NCBI RefSeq assembly: GCF_030167925.1
Contig: NZ_JASKUT010000001.1
Span: forward strand, 3,928,501 to 3,992,500
Direction of reading: 5' to 3'
Origin: Paenibacillus silviterrae
GTDB lineage: Bacteria > Bacillota > Bacilli > Paenibacillales > NBRC-103111
Length of the DNA stretch: 64,000 nt
Under the pieces are notes generated by a model that was given only the letters and a program-made list of their open reading frames with translations, was not told the origin of the DNA and searched no databases. Numbering within the stretch: the first letter of the stretch is position 1; every line of letters begins with the position of its first letter. Positions 25,814 to 35,019 of the stretch are shown here, piece by piece. The position numbers and the translations under genes are program-made.

Positions 25814-26691
25814 TACTGCCCGACCGCCCTCTCCGACCTTTGGAAGGTGACCATCTTAGGATAAGGAGCCTCGATCCCATTGGCCTCGAATGCCCTCTTT
25901 ATCACACCATTCAATTCACGTGCTACCACAGCGTGCATATTTGGCTTGCATTCTACAGTTACTCTCAGGGTTACATCCGTTGCCCCAAGCATCTGTACAC
26001 CCAGAACATCCGGCGCCTTTACCATATTCACATTCGTTTCGTAATTAGCCTTTACAGCCTCTTCCAATACCCGAACGGCCTTATCCAGATCCGCCTCATA
26101 AGCCACCTGCACATCAACGATAGCTAAGGAGTTATGCACAGAAAAATTCGTAACCTGCTGAATAGTCCCATTGGGGATAATATGTACTTCTCCAGTCCAG
26201 CTCTTCACTCGGGTAACTCGCAAACCGATTTCCTCCACAGTTCCTTTGAGCTGTCCGATCTGAATTACGTCGCCGACCGCGAATTGATCCTCAAATATAA
26301 TGAAAAAGCCGGTGATTACATCCTTCACTAAGCTCTGTGCGCCGAACCCGATGGCGAGTCCAAGCACACCGGCCCCTGCCAGCACCGGCGCCAAACTCAC
26401 GCCGAACTGTGCCAAAATCATCAGAATCATGATAAAATTCACGACATACGTGAGGATATTGCCCATCAGCTTGCCAATGGTTTTCGTCCGCCGCCGATCG
26501 AACTTCAGCGGGCTTCGCTCCCGTTCCACCATCATATGCTCCAAGGCTTTCAACGAAACCTTTACAATCACTCTACCTATGATGAAAATAAGAATAATTT
26601 TTACAAGAACTAGGAATAGATTTGTCCATACATTCGGGTCCGTGATATAACCGAGCAGCTTTTCTTTAAACTGCAGCCAGGTGGCTTCCAT
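25813..26691 (-). CDS. Small-conductance mechanosensitive channel, MscS family
   Basis: From ATG 26691, which follows GGAGGGAG, the protein has 292 residues. It has hydrophobic segments at about 22-42, 68-90 and 98-125, the last carrying the Gly/Ala-rich pore helix (VLAGAGVLGLAIGFGAQSLVKD). The cytoplasmic MscS beta-domain follows, with FFIIFEDQFAVGDVIQIG and VEEIGLRVTRVKSW. These channels open under membrane tension and release solutes on osmotic downshock. An in-frame ATG 54 bases upstream was rejected for lack of a ribosome-binding site. It resembles YkuT of B. subtilis in size. Confidence 0.93.
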   Translation of the reverse strand: MEATWLQFKEKLLGYITDPNVWTNLFLVLVKIILIFIIGRVIVKVSLKALEHMMVERERSPLKFDRRRTKTIGKLMGNILTYVVNFIMILMILAQFGVSLAPVLAGAGVLGLAIGFGAQSLVKDVITGFFIIFEDQFAVGDVIQIGQLKGTVEEIGLRVTRVKSWTGEVHIIPNGTIQQVTNFSVHNSLAIVDVQVAYEADLDKAVRVLEEAVKANYETNVNMVKAPDVLGVQMLGATDVTLRVTVECKPNMHAVVARELNGVIKRAFEANGIEAPYPKMVTFQRSERAVGQ

Positions 26692-26760
26692 GTTTTCTCC
26701 CTCCGCCTCCCCATTGGAAACAAACCATACTAACATTTTATTCAAGCGTCCTTACCTGCC

Positions 26761-27027
26761 TTACAGATCAATGGTAACATACTTATCATCCTTTTTAAAA
26801 TAAATGCCCCTTATTTCTACCTTTTCTTCGGCAATAATTTGTTTTACTGCCTCCAGCTCCTCTTCCGGAAACTCTAAGGACAAAGCACAGCCCGCGGTGA
26901 TTTCCTTTGGTGTCGGGCACATATCGTTCTCGATCTCCGCATACTCCAGAAGCATCTCTGCTCTCAACGCCTGCTGCGTGGAATCAAAAGCCATAAGCAT
27001 CCAGAAATCAGCCCCTTCCCCGTTCAT
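26761..27027 (-). CDS. DUF3343 domain protein, putative sulfur or selenium carrier-like
   Basis: The 88-residue protein reads WMLMAFDSTQQALRAEMLLEYAEIE followed by CPTPKEITAGCALSLEF. This is the DUF3343 pattern, with the conserved CPTP and GCALSL cysteines. The family has been proposed to carry sulfur or selenium and often occurs with a class V aminotransferase of the EF2568 type, which is present 1.2 kb away on the same strand. A thiol-relay role is therefore plausible but not shown. Confidence 0.85.
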   Translation of the reverse strand: MNGEGADFWMLMAFDSTQQALRAEMLLEYAEIENDMCPTPKEITAGCALSLEFPEEELEAVKQIIAEEKVEIRGIYFKKDDKYVTIDL

Positions 27028-27069
27028 TCAGCTTGTCTAGCAAACGTAAGAATGAATTTACTAGCCCAC

Positions 27070-27099
27070 GTATAAAAATGGAGTTTCACTCGTATACTA
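27070..27099 (+). promoter_or_regulatory. Sporulation-type promoter before yyaC
   Basis: GTATA (27070-27074), an 18-base spacer and TATACTA (27093-27099) resemble the forespore sigma-F/sigma-G pattern (-35 GNATA-like, -10 CATNNTA-like), with one deviation at the first -10 base. It ends 44 bases before the yyaC start. Confidence 0.5.
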
Positions 27100-27143
27100 G
27101 TAAAAATCGCCTTACCATTCCTTCCCTACTGGAGGACAACCAT

Positions 27144-27758
27144 ATGAAACTTCCTTTTCATAGAGACAACCCTAAGCCCAAAGAGAATGAAATCATCAAA
27201 ATCATGCATTCCGAAACCAACAGCATCGAGCTGCTTTCCGAAAAGCTTTCAACTGCACTTCATTCGGTTTCTCCCGATCAGCCGGTGGTTGTTGTCTGTG
27301 TGGGAACGGATCGCTCGACCGGGGACTCGTTAGGACCGCTGGTCGGCACTCACTTAAAAAAATCGAACATTGACGATCTTCATTTATATGGTACGCTGGA
27401 TCATCCCGTCCATGCCATGAATTTAAATGAAACGTTAACCACCATTTATCAGCATTTCAATAATCCGTTTATCATTGCGGTCGATGCATGTCTTGGTCAG
27501 CTCACCAGCGTGGGCTGCATTCAGCTTGGCAATGGTCCGGTGAAGCCCGGTGCCGGCGTCAACAAGGAGCTCCCCCCTGTCGGCAATATGCACGTAACAG
27601 GCATTGTCAACGTCGGCGGATTTATGGAGTATTTTGTGCTTCAAAACACGCGGCTCAGCTTAGTTATGAATATGTCTGAGGTCATTGCCAAATCGTTTCA
27701 GCAAGCACTAAAAGGTATCAATCGGAGATCTACTGCTTCTTTTGCAAAGATCGAGTAA
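27144..27758 (+). CDS. yyaC: Spore protease-like protein YyaC (DUF1256)
   Basis: From ATG 27144, after GGAGG at 8 bases, the product has 204 residues. It holds the DUF1256 words VVVCVGTDRSTGDSLGPLVGT, HPVHAMNLNET, AVDACLG and KPGAGVNKELPPVG. The fold resembles that of the germination protease Gpr and hydrogenase-maturation peptidases. YyaC is made during sporulation in Bacillus. It runs on the plus strand, opposite to its neighbours, and overlaps the end of the DUF4446 gene by 29 bases. An open frame continues upstream but has no suitable start signal. A forespore-like promoter lies just ahead. Confidence 0.92.
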   Translation: MKLPFHRDNPKPKENEIIKIMHSETNSIELLSEKLSTALHSVSPDQPVVVVCVGTDRSTGDSLGPLVGTHLKKSNIDDLHLYGTLDHPVHAMNLNETLTTIYQHFNNPFIIAVDACLGQLTSVGCIQLGNGPVKPGAGVNKELPPVGNMHVTGIVNVGGFMEYFVLQNTRLSLVMNMSEVIAKSFQQALKGINRRSTASFAKIE

Positions 27759-28227
27759 GCACTTCCTTCTCTTCCGGAGAAAGAGTATATTTCGACTGCC
27801 CTTGTTCTACCGGCTTGGCATAAACAAAGGTGTGGTCACGATTGTGTATTCCCGATAAGATGATGCCATCCATCTCGTCATCCACCAAAGCGAGCGAGAA
27901 GCTCAGGTCACTTCCGCTCTCAGCAAAAGCGTTATACCGCTGGATCGCGATATTCGATTTCATCTTCTGCATTCGCTGCTGCATAGCCAGTATCGTTTGC
28001 TCTTGTTGATCCATTCTTTTTGATTGATCATTACAACGGTTTTGCAAATCAATCAGCACTTGCTCCAAGTCCAAGCTTCCCGATCCGTTCAGCATCTTCT
28101 GATAGGATTTGCGAAGCTTATTTATTTTCACCCATAAGCTTATGACTACAATCAAGAACAACAACGTAACGATTCCTGCAAAAAACAGCACTACTTCAAC
28201 CGGTAATCCGGACAGCGTCTCTCCCAT
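27730..28227 (-). CDS. DUF4446 family membrane-anchored protein
   Basis: The 165-residue protein has one N-terminal membrane segment (VEVVLFFAGIVTLLFLIVVISLWV, about 9-32). A coiled-coil-like stretch follows (LEQVLIDLQNRCNDQSKRMDQQEQ, about 53-90). The C-terminal domain has the conserved words VQRYNAF-type (here IQRYNAFAESGSDLSFSLALVD) and DGIILSGIHNRD, typical of DUF4446. Function unknown. It is common beside parB and yyaC in Bacillales. Its 3' end overlaps yyaC on the other strand. Confidence 0.88.
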   Translation of the reverse strand: MGETLSGLPVEVVLFFAGIVTLLFLIVVISLWVKINKLRKSYQKMLNGSGSLDLEQVLIDLQNRCNDQSKRMDQQEQTILAMQQRMQKMKSNIAIQRYNAFAESGSDLSFSLALVDDEMDGIILSGIHNRDHTFVYAKPVEQGQSKYTLSPEEKEVLTRSLQKKQ

Positions 28228-28259
28228 ACGGCTATGCCCCCCACGTTTCTTTCTCTATA

Positions 28260-29414
28260 TCACTTCATGTGCTGTGCGATTTCCTTAACGGCACCGATCA
28301 ATTGGTCAATCTCCGAAGCCTTCGTGTAAAAGCCTACGCTCGCCCGAACCGCCCCTTTATCCAGCGTACCGGCCATTTCGTGAGCAAGCGGTGTACAATG
28401 ATACCCGGCCCTGACAGCGATTTGAAAGGATTGATCCAAAATAAAAGCCACCTCTGAGGAATCCGCCTGCCCCACGTTAAAGGAGACGATGCCGGTTTTA
28501 TTTTGTCCGATTTCCGGTCCATATATAGTGATACCTTCAATTTCCTGAAGTCCTTGCATCAGTCTCTGAGTAAGCTCCCACTCTCTCTTGTGAATGCTCT
28601 CCACCGTTTCCTCCAGAATAAGCTTCACGCTCTCCGCAAGTCCCGCAATTCCTACTGTATTCGGTGTACCGGCTTCATAACGATCAGGACGCACAAGGGG
28701 CTGTTCTATGGCCTCGGACTGGCTCCCTGTTCCGCCATGAAGTAAAGGCTCCAGATCGATCCCAGGATGGATGTACAGCCCTCCTGTGCCCTGTGGACCC
28801 AACAGGCTCTTGTGGCCGGGAAAAGCCAGCATGTCGATGCCCATTCCCTCGACATCGATTTCCAGCGTTCCTGCGCTTTGGGCAGCATCAAGCAGCAGCT
28901 TGACACCCTTTTTCCGACACAATTCACCAAGCTCTGCAATCGGCAATATGCTCCCCAGCAGATTGGAGCTATGCGTACAAACCATCAATGTGGTTTGGTT
29001 CGTCATTTGTCGTTCCACTTCATTCACATCTATGTGACCGCGGTTATCCGTTTGAATATAGGTTACCTGAATGTTTCTGGTTCTCTTCAAATATTCAAGC
29101 GGCCTTCTCACCGAATTGTGCTCTACGGCAGTGCAAATTACATGATCTCCTTCTTTTACGAATCCCTTAATGGCAAGATTTAATGCCATGGTCGTATTCA
29201 AAGCATATACAATATCATTCGGATTTTTCACTTTAAACAGCTTTGCCAGCCGTTTGCGTCCTTCAAACAGCACACGACTTGCTTGAACAGCCATCTGATG
29301 GCTTCCCCGTCCCGGATTTGCCGCGGCTTGTTCCATGCTCAGCCTCATGCCTTCCAACACTTGGGGTGGTTTAGGCCAAGAGGAAGCTGCGTTATCAAGA
29401 TAGATTAAGCTCAT
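28260..29414 (-). CDS. Class V aminotransferase, cysteine desulfurase-like
   Basis: The 384-residue PLP enzyme resembles cysteine desulfurases and selenocysteine lyases. It has YLDNAASSWPKPP at the N-terminus, the cofactor-ring His in CTAVEHNSVRRPL, the Asp in LLLDAAQSAG, the Schiff-base Lys in FPGHKSLLGPQG, and a Cys in the mobile loop region (RAGYHCTPLAHE) that could accept sulfur. The sequence pattern fits the EF2568-type branch often linked with DUF3343 proteins, one of which is nearby. The actual sulfur acceptor is unknown, and no iscU/sufU is in the window. It lies 33 bases upstream of the DUF4446 gene. Confidence 0.9.
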   Translation of the reverse strand: MSLIYLDNAASSWPKPPQVLEGMRLSMEQAAANPGRGSHQMAVQASRVLFEGRKRLAKLFKVKNPNDIVYALNTTMALNLAIKGFVKEGDHVICTAVEHNSVRRPLEYLKRTRNIQVTYIQTDNRGHIDVNEVERQMTNQTTLMVCTHSSNLLGSILPIAELGELCRKKGVKLLLDAAQSAGTLEIDVEGMGIDMLAFPGHKSLLGPQGTGGLYIHPGIDLEPLLHGGTGSQSEAIEQPLVRPDRYEAGTPNTVGIAGLAESVKLILEETVESIHKREWELTQRLMQGLQEIEGITIYGPEIGQNKTGIVSFNVGQADSSEVAFILDQSFQIAVRAGYHCTPLAHEMAGTLDKGAVRASVGFYTKASEIDQLIGAVKEIAQHMK

Positions 29415-29499
29415 TTCACGTCACCTGCTTTCTTACCAGTATTAGTAATATTGACCTGTATGTACAAGGTCCAGCAATGAAGTACTGTCTATAATCATA

Positions 29500-29562
29500 A
29501 AGATAGCATACCCAGTGTGCCGGACGCCCATTGCATCGGCCATCATCCAGGTATGCTATCTT
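29500..29562. terminator. Long-loop inverted repeat downstream of parB
   Basis: AAGATAGCATACC and GGTATGCTATCTT form a perfect 13-bp stem around a 37-base loop, directly after the parB stop. T-runs are weak on both sides, so termination is likely but not certain. Confidence 0.5.
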
Positions 29563-29565
29563 ATA

Positions 29566-30432
29566 TTACGATGTTTTTCCTTGCAGAAGCTCCAATAACC
29601 GATCCAAGTCGTCTTTGGAATAATATAAAAGCTCGATCTTTCCTTTATTATTGCTGTGCTTTATTTTCACTGTAGTTCGATACACTTCTCTCAGAGATTC
29701 TTCCAGCTGATTAATGTAAGGATCCTTGCGCACCGCTTTCGGTTTGATTTTCTTCATGTCCTGCAGCGTTTCGAGCTTCTTCACTTCTTCCTCCAGCTGA
29801 CGAACGCTCCACTCTTCGCGAATCGCCGTTTCAGCCAATGCCCGAATCAGCTTTTTATCCTTCAAACCGGCAATTGCTTTGGCATGACCCATCGACAATG
29901 TTCCACGTGAAACATATTGCTTCACTTCCTCCGGTAACTGGAGCAGTCTCAAGAAATTCGCAATATGCGATCGGCTCTTTCCCACCTTAACGGAAAGCTC
30001 TTCTTGAGTTAAAGAAAATTGATCGATTAACGCTTGATAAGCCGCCGCCACTTCCATGGCATTAAGATCTTCACGCTGAATGTTCTCGATCAAGGCAATT
30101 TCCATTACTTGTTGATCGGTAAACTTTTTAACGACAGCTGGTATCGTTGGAAGGTTACAGACCTGGGAAGCACGATACCGCCTTTCCCCGGCTATGATTT
30201 CGTAGCCCTTCAGCACGCTTCGAACGATAATCGGTTGAATGACACCATGCTCTTTGATCGAAGTTGCCAACTCTTGAATGGATTCTTCATCGAAATGACG
30301 TCTTGGCTGATACGGATTGGCTCTAAGCTGCGATAGCGGAATTTCGACGACTTTATCGTCTTCATTAATGCTAAGTGCCGGCAAGAGTGCATCTAAGCCC
30401 TTACCTAAGCCTTTCCCTAACCCCTTACTCAC
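29566..30432 (-). CDS. parB: Chromosome partitioning protein ParB (Spo0J)
   Basis: The 288-residue protein has the N-terminal region with the ParA-stimulating peptide (GKGLGKGLDALLP), the CTP-binding ParB domain (IPLSQLRANPYQPRRHFD and GYEIIAGERRYRAS), the helix-turn-helix domain (TQEELSVKVGKSRSHIANFLRLL) and a C-terminal dimerisation domain. It loads at parS sites, spreads along DNA as a CTP clamp and recruits SMC. In Bacillus it also counters Soj in sporulation control. One parS lies inside the gene. It overlaps parA by 4 bases. Confidence 0.97.
   Translation of the reverse strand: MSKGLGKGLGKGLDALLPALSINEDDKVVEIPLSQLRANPYQPRRHFDEESIQELATSIKEHGVIQPIIVRSVLKGYEIIAGERRYRASQVCNLPTIPAVVKKFTDQQVMEIALIENIQREDLNAMEVAAAYQALIDQFSLTQEELSVKVGKSRSHIANFLRLLQLPEEVKQYVSRGTLSMGHAKAIAGLKDKKLIRALAETAIREEWSVRQLEEEVKKLETLQDMKKIKPKAVRKDPYINQLEESLREVYRTTVKIKHSNNKGKIELLYYSKDDLDRLLELLQGKTS
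29899..29914. promoter_or_regulatory. parS site inside parB
   Basis: The sequence TGTTCCACGTGAAACA is identical to the B. subtilis parS consensus. It is located within the coding sequence of parB, as in B. subtilis spo0J. It is a ParB/Spo0J loading site near the origin. Confidence 0.95.
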
Positions 30433-31187
30433 AGTGAGATCACTTCCTTTGCCAGCTCCAGATACACTTCTGCACCTTTAGAGCGAGGATCATAAGTGAT
30501 GATCGATTGCCCGTGGCTGGGCGCTTCACTTAGTCTGACATTCCGAGGAATAATGGTTTGGTAAACCTTCTGTTGGAAATACTTCTTCACTTCTTCAATG
30601 ACTTGCATTCCAAGATTCGTGCGTGCATCAAACATGGTTAATAGCACGCCTTCGATTTGAAGAGTGGTATTCAAATGCTTCTGAACCAACCGCACCGTGT
30701 TCAACAGCTGACTCAAGCCTTCTAGAGCATAATACTCACATTGGATTGGAATAATTACGGAATCTGCGGCTGTCAACGAGTTGACAGTAAGGATGCCTAA
30801 CGACGGAGGACAGTCGATCAAGATATAGTCGAATTGGTTCTTCACGAGCTGAAGAGATTTCTTCAGCCTGACTTCCCGAGAAATGGTAGGTACCAGTTCG
30901 ATCTCCGCACCCGCCAATTGAATGGTTGCAGGAATAATCTTTAAATTCGGAATCGCCGTTTCTACCATCGCATCCTTAGGATGAACATCATTGATTAATA
31001 CGTCATAGATACAATAATTCACGTCGGCTTTATTGACACCGATGCCGCTAGTCGTATTTCCTTGCGGATCGATATCAACTAACAGCACTCGTTTACCTAG
31101 AGATGCCAGTGACGCGCCCAAATTCACAGATGTCGTGGTTTTCCCAACTCCGCCCTTTTGGTTCGTTATGGCGATGGTTTTAGACAA
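30429..31187 (-). CDS. parA: Chromosome partitioning ATPase ParA (Soj)
   Basis: The 252-residue deviant Walker ATPase carries KGGVGKTT at residues 11-18, DIDPQGN and DCPPSLG. It binds DNA non-specifically as an ATP dimer, is controlled by ParB, and regulates DnaA in Bacillus. The TTG start at 31187 is preferred over ATG 31196, because GAGGTG stands about 7 bases before it and because relatives start MGKIIAITNQ. It precedes parB with a 4-base overlap. Length matches Soj. Confidence 0.96.
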   Translation of the reverse strand: MSKTIAITNQKGGVGKTTTSVNLGASLASLGKRVLLVDIDPQGNTTSGIGVNKADVNYCIYDVLINDVHPKDAMVETAIPNLKIIPATIQLAGAEIELVPTISREVRLKKSLQLVKNQFDYILIDCPPSLGILTVNSLTAADSVIIPIQCEYYALEGLSQLLNTVRLVQKHLNTTLQIEGVLLTMFDARTNLGMQVIEEVKKYFQQKVYQTIIPRNVRLSEAPSHGQSIITYDPRSKGAEVYLELAKEVISL

Positions 31188-31246
31188 AACATTCACCTCA
31201 TATTAAAACTGAATACTTCTTCTGCTAGCTTCATAGACAAAAGACG

Positions 31247-31275
31247 AAAAGAAAAGCCTCTTTCGAGGCTAATGT
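31247..31275 (-). terminator. Terminator between noc and parA
   Basis: On the minus strand AGCCTC-GAAA-GAGGCT is followed by TTTTCTTTT. Confidence 0.75.
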
Positions 31276-31307
31276 CGTCTATTACAACAAGAAACTCTTT
31301 ATTCATT

Positions 31308-32135
31308 TTATCGCTTCGGAATCCGAATTACAATCTCATAATGATCCTCGTAATCTTGTTCCACCGTATTAATAGGAAGACCGGAGGAAGATACCATATC
31401 CACGGACTGGCGAATGGTGTTTAAGGCCAACCGTACATCCTTCGAATAGGAGATTCGTTTCGGCTTACTCTTGGCTTTGATCGCTTCTTTCAACAGAGCG
31501 ATTCTGGCTTCCGTCTGTTTTACATTCAATTCTTTCGATATAATGTCTTCCAGTACTTTCACCTGAAGCTCTTCTTGGTCAAGTGCCAACAACGCTCGAG
31601 CATGGCGTTCCGTTATTTTCCGTTCCATCAAGGCCAATTTGACCGGATCACTTAAATGCAGCAACCGAATCTTGTTGGCAATCGTAGACTGACTCTTTCC
31701 TAAACGTTGCGCGAGACTTTCTTGCGTTAAGCTATGCATATCGATTAATTGCTGATAAGCAATAGCTTCTTCTAACGCTGTTAAATTTTCACGCTGAAGG
31801 TTTTCGATAAGAGCAATCGAAGCAGCTTGTGAATCATTGAAATCACGAATAATGGCCGGTATGGTGTCATATCCCAGCTTTTTGACCGCCCGCAGACGAC
31901 GTTCTCCCGCAATCAACTCAAATTGCTGATTACGCACTCGTACTACAATCGGCTGAATGACGCCATGTGTTTTTATCGTCTGACACAATTCTTCAATGCG
32001 TTCGTCGTCAAAAATAGTCCTTGGCTGATAAGGACTTGGCACGATGTCATTGACAGGAACATTCTTCACTTCGTCTGCTGCATCTGTTGACGTTTTTTCC
32101 GAAAAACCGAACAACTTTGAGATTTGTTCCTTCAT
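31308..32135 (-). CDS. noc: Nucleoid occlusion protein Noc
   Basis: This ParB paralogue has 275 residues. It shares the CTP-binding core (IVPSPYQPRTIFDDERI, FELIAGERRLRA) and the helix-turn-helix region (TQESLAQRLGKSQSTIANKIRLL) with ParB. Its N-terminus is MKEQISKLFGFSEK, the amphipathic membrane-targeting helix of Noc. That N-terminus decided the start at ATG 32135, which follows GGGTGG. Noc blocks FtsZ assembly over the nucleoid. The position between rsmG and parA is the standard one for noc in Bacillales. Confidence 0.95.
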   Translation of the reverse strand: MKEQISKLFGFSEKTSTDAADEVKNVPVNDIVPSPYQPRTIFDDERIEELCQTIKTHGVIQPIVVRVRNQQFELIAGERRLRAVKKLGYDTIPAIIRDFNDSQAASIALIENLQRENLTALEEAIAYQQLIDMHSLTQESLAQRLGKSQSTIANKIRLLHLSDPVKLALMERKITERHARALLALDQEELQVKVLEDIISKELNVKQTEARIALLKEAIKAKSKPKRISYSKDVRLALNTIRQSVDMVSSSGLPINTVEQDYEDHYEIVIRIPKR

Positions 32136-32344
32136 CCTGATAACCACCCGATCTTTTTGCCAAGAAATATAAATATCTTAACTACGATGAAAAACGCCCG
32201 AATACGTCGTCGTTAGACAAGTTAACGCGGTATCCGAGGCGATTCGATCGACTAACATATATAATTCTCCAAGAACGTGAAAATTCCTGCCGAACCTAGG
32301 AAAGAAAAACATTCTTGGAGTTCTTCACAAAAACACATGTAATA

Positions 32345-32360
32345 TGTTCCACGTGGAACA
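32345..32360. promoter_or_regulatory. parS site between noc and rsmG
   Basis: TGTTCCACGTGGAACA is a perfect palindrome matching the parS consensus. Its last base is adjacent to the last base of the rsmG stop codon. It is a second ParB loading site 2.4 kb from the one inside parB. Confidence 0.95.
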
Positions 32361-33092
32361 CTATTTTACCAGCGGCGACTTTAAAGGGGTTCCCGCTTTG
32401 CGTGGATATTTCGCCGGAGTAGCACCCGTCTTTTCAATAATAATAATATGGCGTGTTGAATCCTCAACAGGCAGCTGGAATCGATGCGTGTACTGGTGTT
32501 TCGCACGGAGCTCTTTAAAGCTGAATTCCGCTTCCTTCAGTTCCTCATCCACCTCACTGCCTTTCATGGCCACGAAGCGCCCGTGAGGAGTTACAAAAGG
32601 AAGACAGAATTCATTTAGTACAGCCATTCGGGCAACCGCACGGGCCGTAACCATATCATATTGGTCCCGGTGAGCCGCTTGCCTGGCAACATCCTCAGCA
32701 CGACCATGTACGCACTCCACTCCCTGCACGCCCATTGCGTCAACAACATGCTTAAGGAATTGAATTCGCTTATTTAATGAATCTACAATCGTCACTTTAA
32801 TGTGAGGAAAAGCAATCTTAAGCGGCAGACTTGGGAAGCCGGCGCCCGAACCGATGTCGGCCAGACGCTCCACTCCATCCATATTCACAAAGAACGCGGC
32901 AGATAATGAGTCGTAGAAATGCTTGACGTATACCTGCTCCCTCTCCGTAATCCCCGTTAGATTCATCCGCTCGTTCCAATCGACTAGCTCTCGATAATAG
33001 ATCTCAAATTGCTCCAGCTGTGTCTCCGAAAGGGTAATGCCCCTTGCTGTGAGAAGTTCAACGAATTGGGCTTGAACCGCATCCATCTTCAT
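32361..33092 (-). CDS. rsmG: 16S rRNA (guanine527-N7)-methyltransferase RsmG
   Basis: The 243-residue enzyme methylates G527 in the 530 loop of 16S rRNA. Loss of it in Bacillus gives low-level streptomycin resistance. The S-adenosylmethionine site is visible as LADIGSGAGFPSLPLKI, with VTIVDSLNKRIQFL and VTARAVA further on. It follows mnmG directly (stop and start adjacent), with GAGG about 10 bases before the ATG inside the mnmG end. It belongs to the mnmE-mnmG-rsmG series. Confidence 0.96.
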   Translation of the reverse strand: MKMDAVQAQFVELLTARGITLSETQLEQFEIYYRELVDWNERMNLTGITEREQVYVKHFYDSLSAAFFVNMDGVERLADIGSGAGFPSLPLKIAFPHIKVTIVDSLNKRIQFLKHVVDAMGVQGVECVHGRAEDVARQAAHRDQYDMVTARAVARMAVLNEFCLPFVTPHGRFVAMKGSEVDEELKEAEFSFKELRAKHQYTHRFQLPVEDSTRHIIIIEKTGATPAKYPRKAGTPLKSPLVK

Positions 33093-34985
33093 CTACACTG
33101 TACCTCTTGTAGCAAGCACCTTGTTGTAATGCTCCAGATGAACAAGAAGAATCGAGATGTCCGCAGGTGTAACGCCGGATATCCGAGATGCTTGCCCGAT
33201 GGAGATCGGACGGATCTTTGCCAGCTTTTGCTTCGCTTCCGTAGAAATCCCATGGATATCCTCATATATAATGTCATCCGGAATTTTCTTTTGCTCCATC
33301 TTACGAAGCTTTTCTACATGAGCCAGCTGCTTTTCAATATATCCGGTGTACTTCACTTGAATTTCTACTTGCTCCTTCTCTTCTTCCGTCATCTCATACG
33401 GTGCGGGAGAAATCTGATGGATATGCTCCAACAGCACCTCAGGTCGACGCAGCAGAGTGAGTAGATCCACCGAGTTCACTAGCTCTGCACTGCCTAATGA
33501 AGCAAGCAGCGGCTGGGCCTCCACCGGCTTGACCTTGACCGATTTCAAGCGCTCCTTCTCCTCTTCCACCTTGCGAACCTTCTCTTGGAATCGGCCGTAA
33601 CGCTCCTCTGTAATCAGACCGATTTCATAACCGATCGGAGTTAGACGAAGATCTGCATTGTCATGACGAAGCAGCAGTCGATATTCAGCACGCGAAGTAA
33701 GCAATCGATAAGGCTCATTCGTACCCTTCGTCACCAAATCATCAATTAATACCCCGATGTAGGCCTCCGAGCGATCAAGAATCACCGCTTCTTTTCCTTG
33801 CACCTTAAGCGCGGCATTGATTCCCGCCATAATGCCCTGTCCGGCCGCCTCCTCATAACCGGAGGTTCCGTTGATCTGGCCTGCAGTAAACAAACCGTCC
33901 ACTACCTTCGTCTCTAACGAAGGCTTCAACTGTGTCGGTATTACCGCATCATATTCAATGGCATAGCCGGTACGCATCATTTCAACTTTTTCCAAACCTG
34001 GAACGGAACGTAAAATTTGCAGCTGCACATCCTCCGGCATACTCGTCGATAAGCCTTGGACGTAATATTCCTTTGTGTTCCGGCCTTCCGGCTCCAAGAA
34101 AATTTGGTGCTTCGGCTTATCGGCGAAGCGTACAATTTTATCTTCGATGGAGGGACAATAGCGCGGCCCCGTTCCCTCGATCGCACCGGAGAACATAGGC
34201 GCCCGATGCAGGTTATCATTAATGATCTTATGCGTTTGCTCCGATGTATAAGTCAGCCAGCACGGCAGTTGATTCGGCACCTCTTGCGTCGTTTCGAATG
34301 AGAAGAATTTCGGCTTTTCATCCCCAGGTTGAATTTCCGTTTTGGAGAAATCAATGGAGTCCTGGTGGACGCGCGGAGGTGTACCTGTCTTGAAGCGCAC
34401 AAGCTCCAGACCATGCTTGCGCAAGCTCTCCGACAATTTCACCGCCGGCTGCTGGTTATTCGGGCCGCTCTCGTACATCAGCTCGCCCATAATAATTTTC
34501 CCGCGCAAGTAAGTACCCGTAGTCAGTACCACCGCTTTTGCATAGTAGGTAGCTCCGGTTTTCGTTACAACCCCTCTGCAAACCCCTTCCTCTACGATTA
34601 GCTCTTCTACAAGACCTTGGCGCAGCGTCAGATGCTCCTGCTTTTCAATCGTCTCTTTCATCGTATGTTGATAAAGGAACTTATCCGCCTGGGCACGAAG
34701 CGCATGAACCGCCGGCCCCTTCCCTGTGTTCAGCATTCTCATTTGAATATACGTTTTATCGATGTTGCGCCCCATCTCCCCACCAAGCGCGTCAATCTCC
34801 CTCACCACATGACCCTTGGCCGGTCCCCCTACCGAAGGATTACATGGCATGAAGGCTACCATATCCAGGTTAATCGTCAGCAGCAGCGTCTCACAGCCCA
34901 TCCTCGCCGCGGCTAACGCCGACTCACATCCGGCGTGTCCCGCACCGATGACAATCACATCATATTGTCCCGCTGAGTATCCCAT
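33093..34985 (-). CDS. mnmG: tRNA uridine-34 5-carboxymethylaminomethylation enzyme MnmG (GidA)
   Basis: The 630-residue FAD protein has the nucleotide-binding motif GAGHAGCE (residues 14-21). Other GidA signatures are [38 protein letters not shown] and the C-terminal [17 protein letters not shown]. With MnmE it installs the carboxymethylaminomethyl group at the wobble uridine of several tRNAs, using glycine and a folate one-carbon donor. Length and domains are complete. The gene lies 34 bases downstream of mnmE. Confidence 0.98.
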   Translation of the reverse strand: MGYSAGQYDVIVIGAGHAGCESALAAARMGCETLLLTINLDMVAFMPCNPSVGGPAKGHVVREIDALGGEMGRNIDKTYIQMRMLNTGKGPAVHALRAQADKFLYQHTMKETIEKQEHLTLRQGLVEELIVEEGVCRGVVTKTGATYYAKAVVLTTGTYLRGKIIMGELMYESGPNNQQPAVKLSESLRKHGLELVRFKTGTPPRVHQDSIDFSKTEIQPGDEKPKFFSFETTQEVPNQLPCWLTYTSEQTHKIINDNLHRAPMFSGAIEGTGPRYCPSIEDKIVRFADKPKHQIFLEPEGRNTKEYYVQGLSTSMPEDVQLQILRSVPGLEKVEMMRTGYAIEYDAVIPTQLKPSLETKVVDGLFTAGQINGTSGYEEAAGQGIMAGINAALKVQGKEAVILDRSEAYIGVLIDDLVTKGTNEPYRLLTSRAEYRLLLRHDNADLRLTPIGYEIGLITEERYGRFQEKVRKVEEEKERLKSVKVKPVEAQPLLASLGSAELVNSVDLLTLLRRPEVLLEHIHQISPAPYEMTEEEKEQVEIQVKYTGYIEKQLAHVEKLRKMEQKKIPDDIIYEDIHGISTEAKQKLAKIRPISIGQASRISGVTPADISILLVHLEHYNKVLATRGTV

Positions 34986-35019
34986 TTTTCCACTTACCCC
35001 CTAACAAAATGACAAACGT

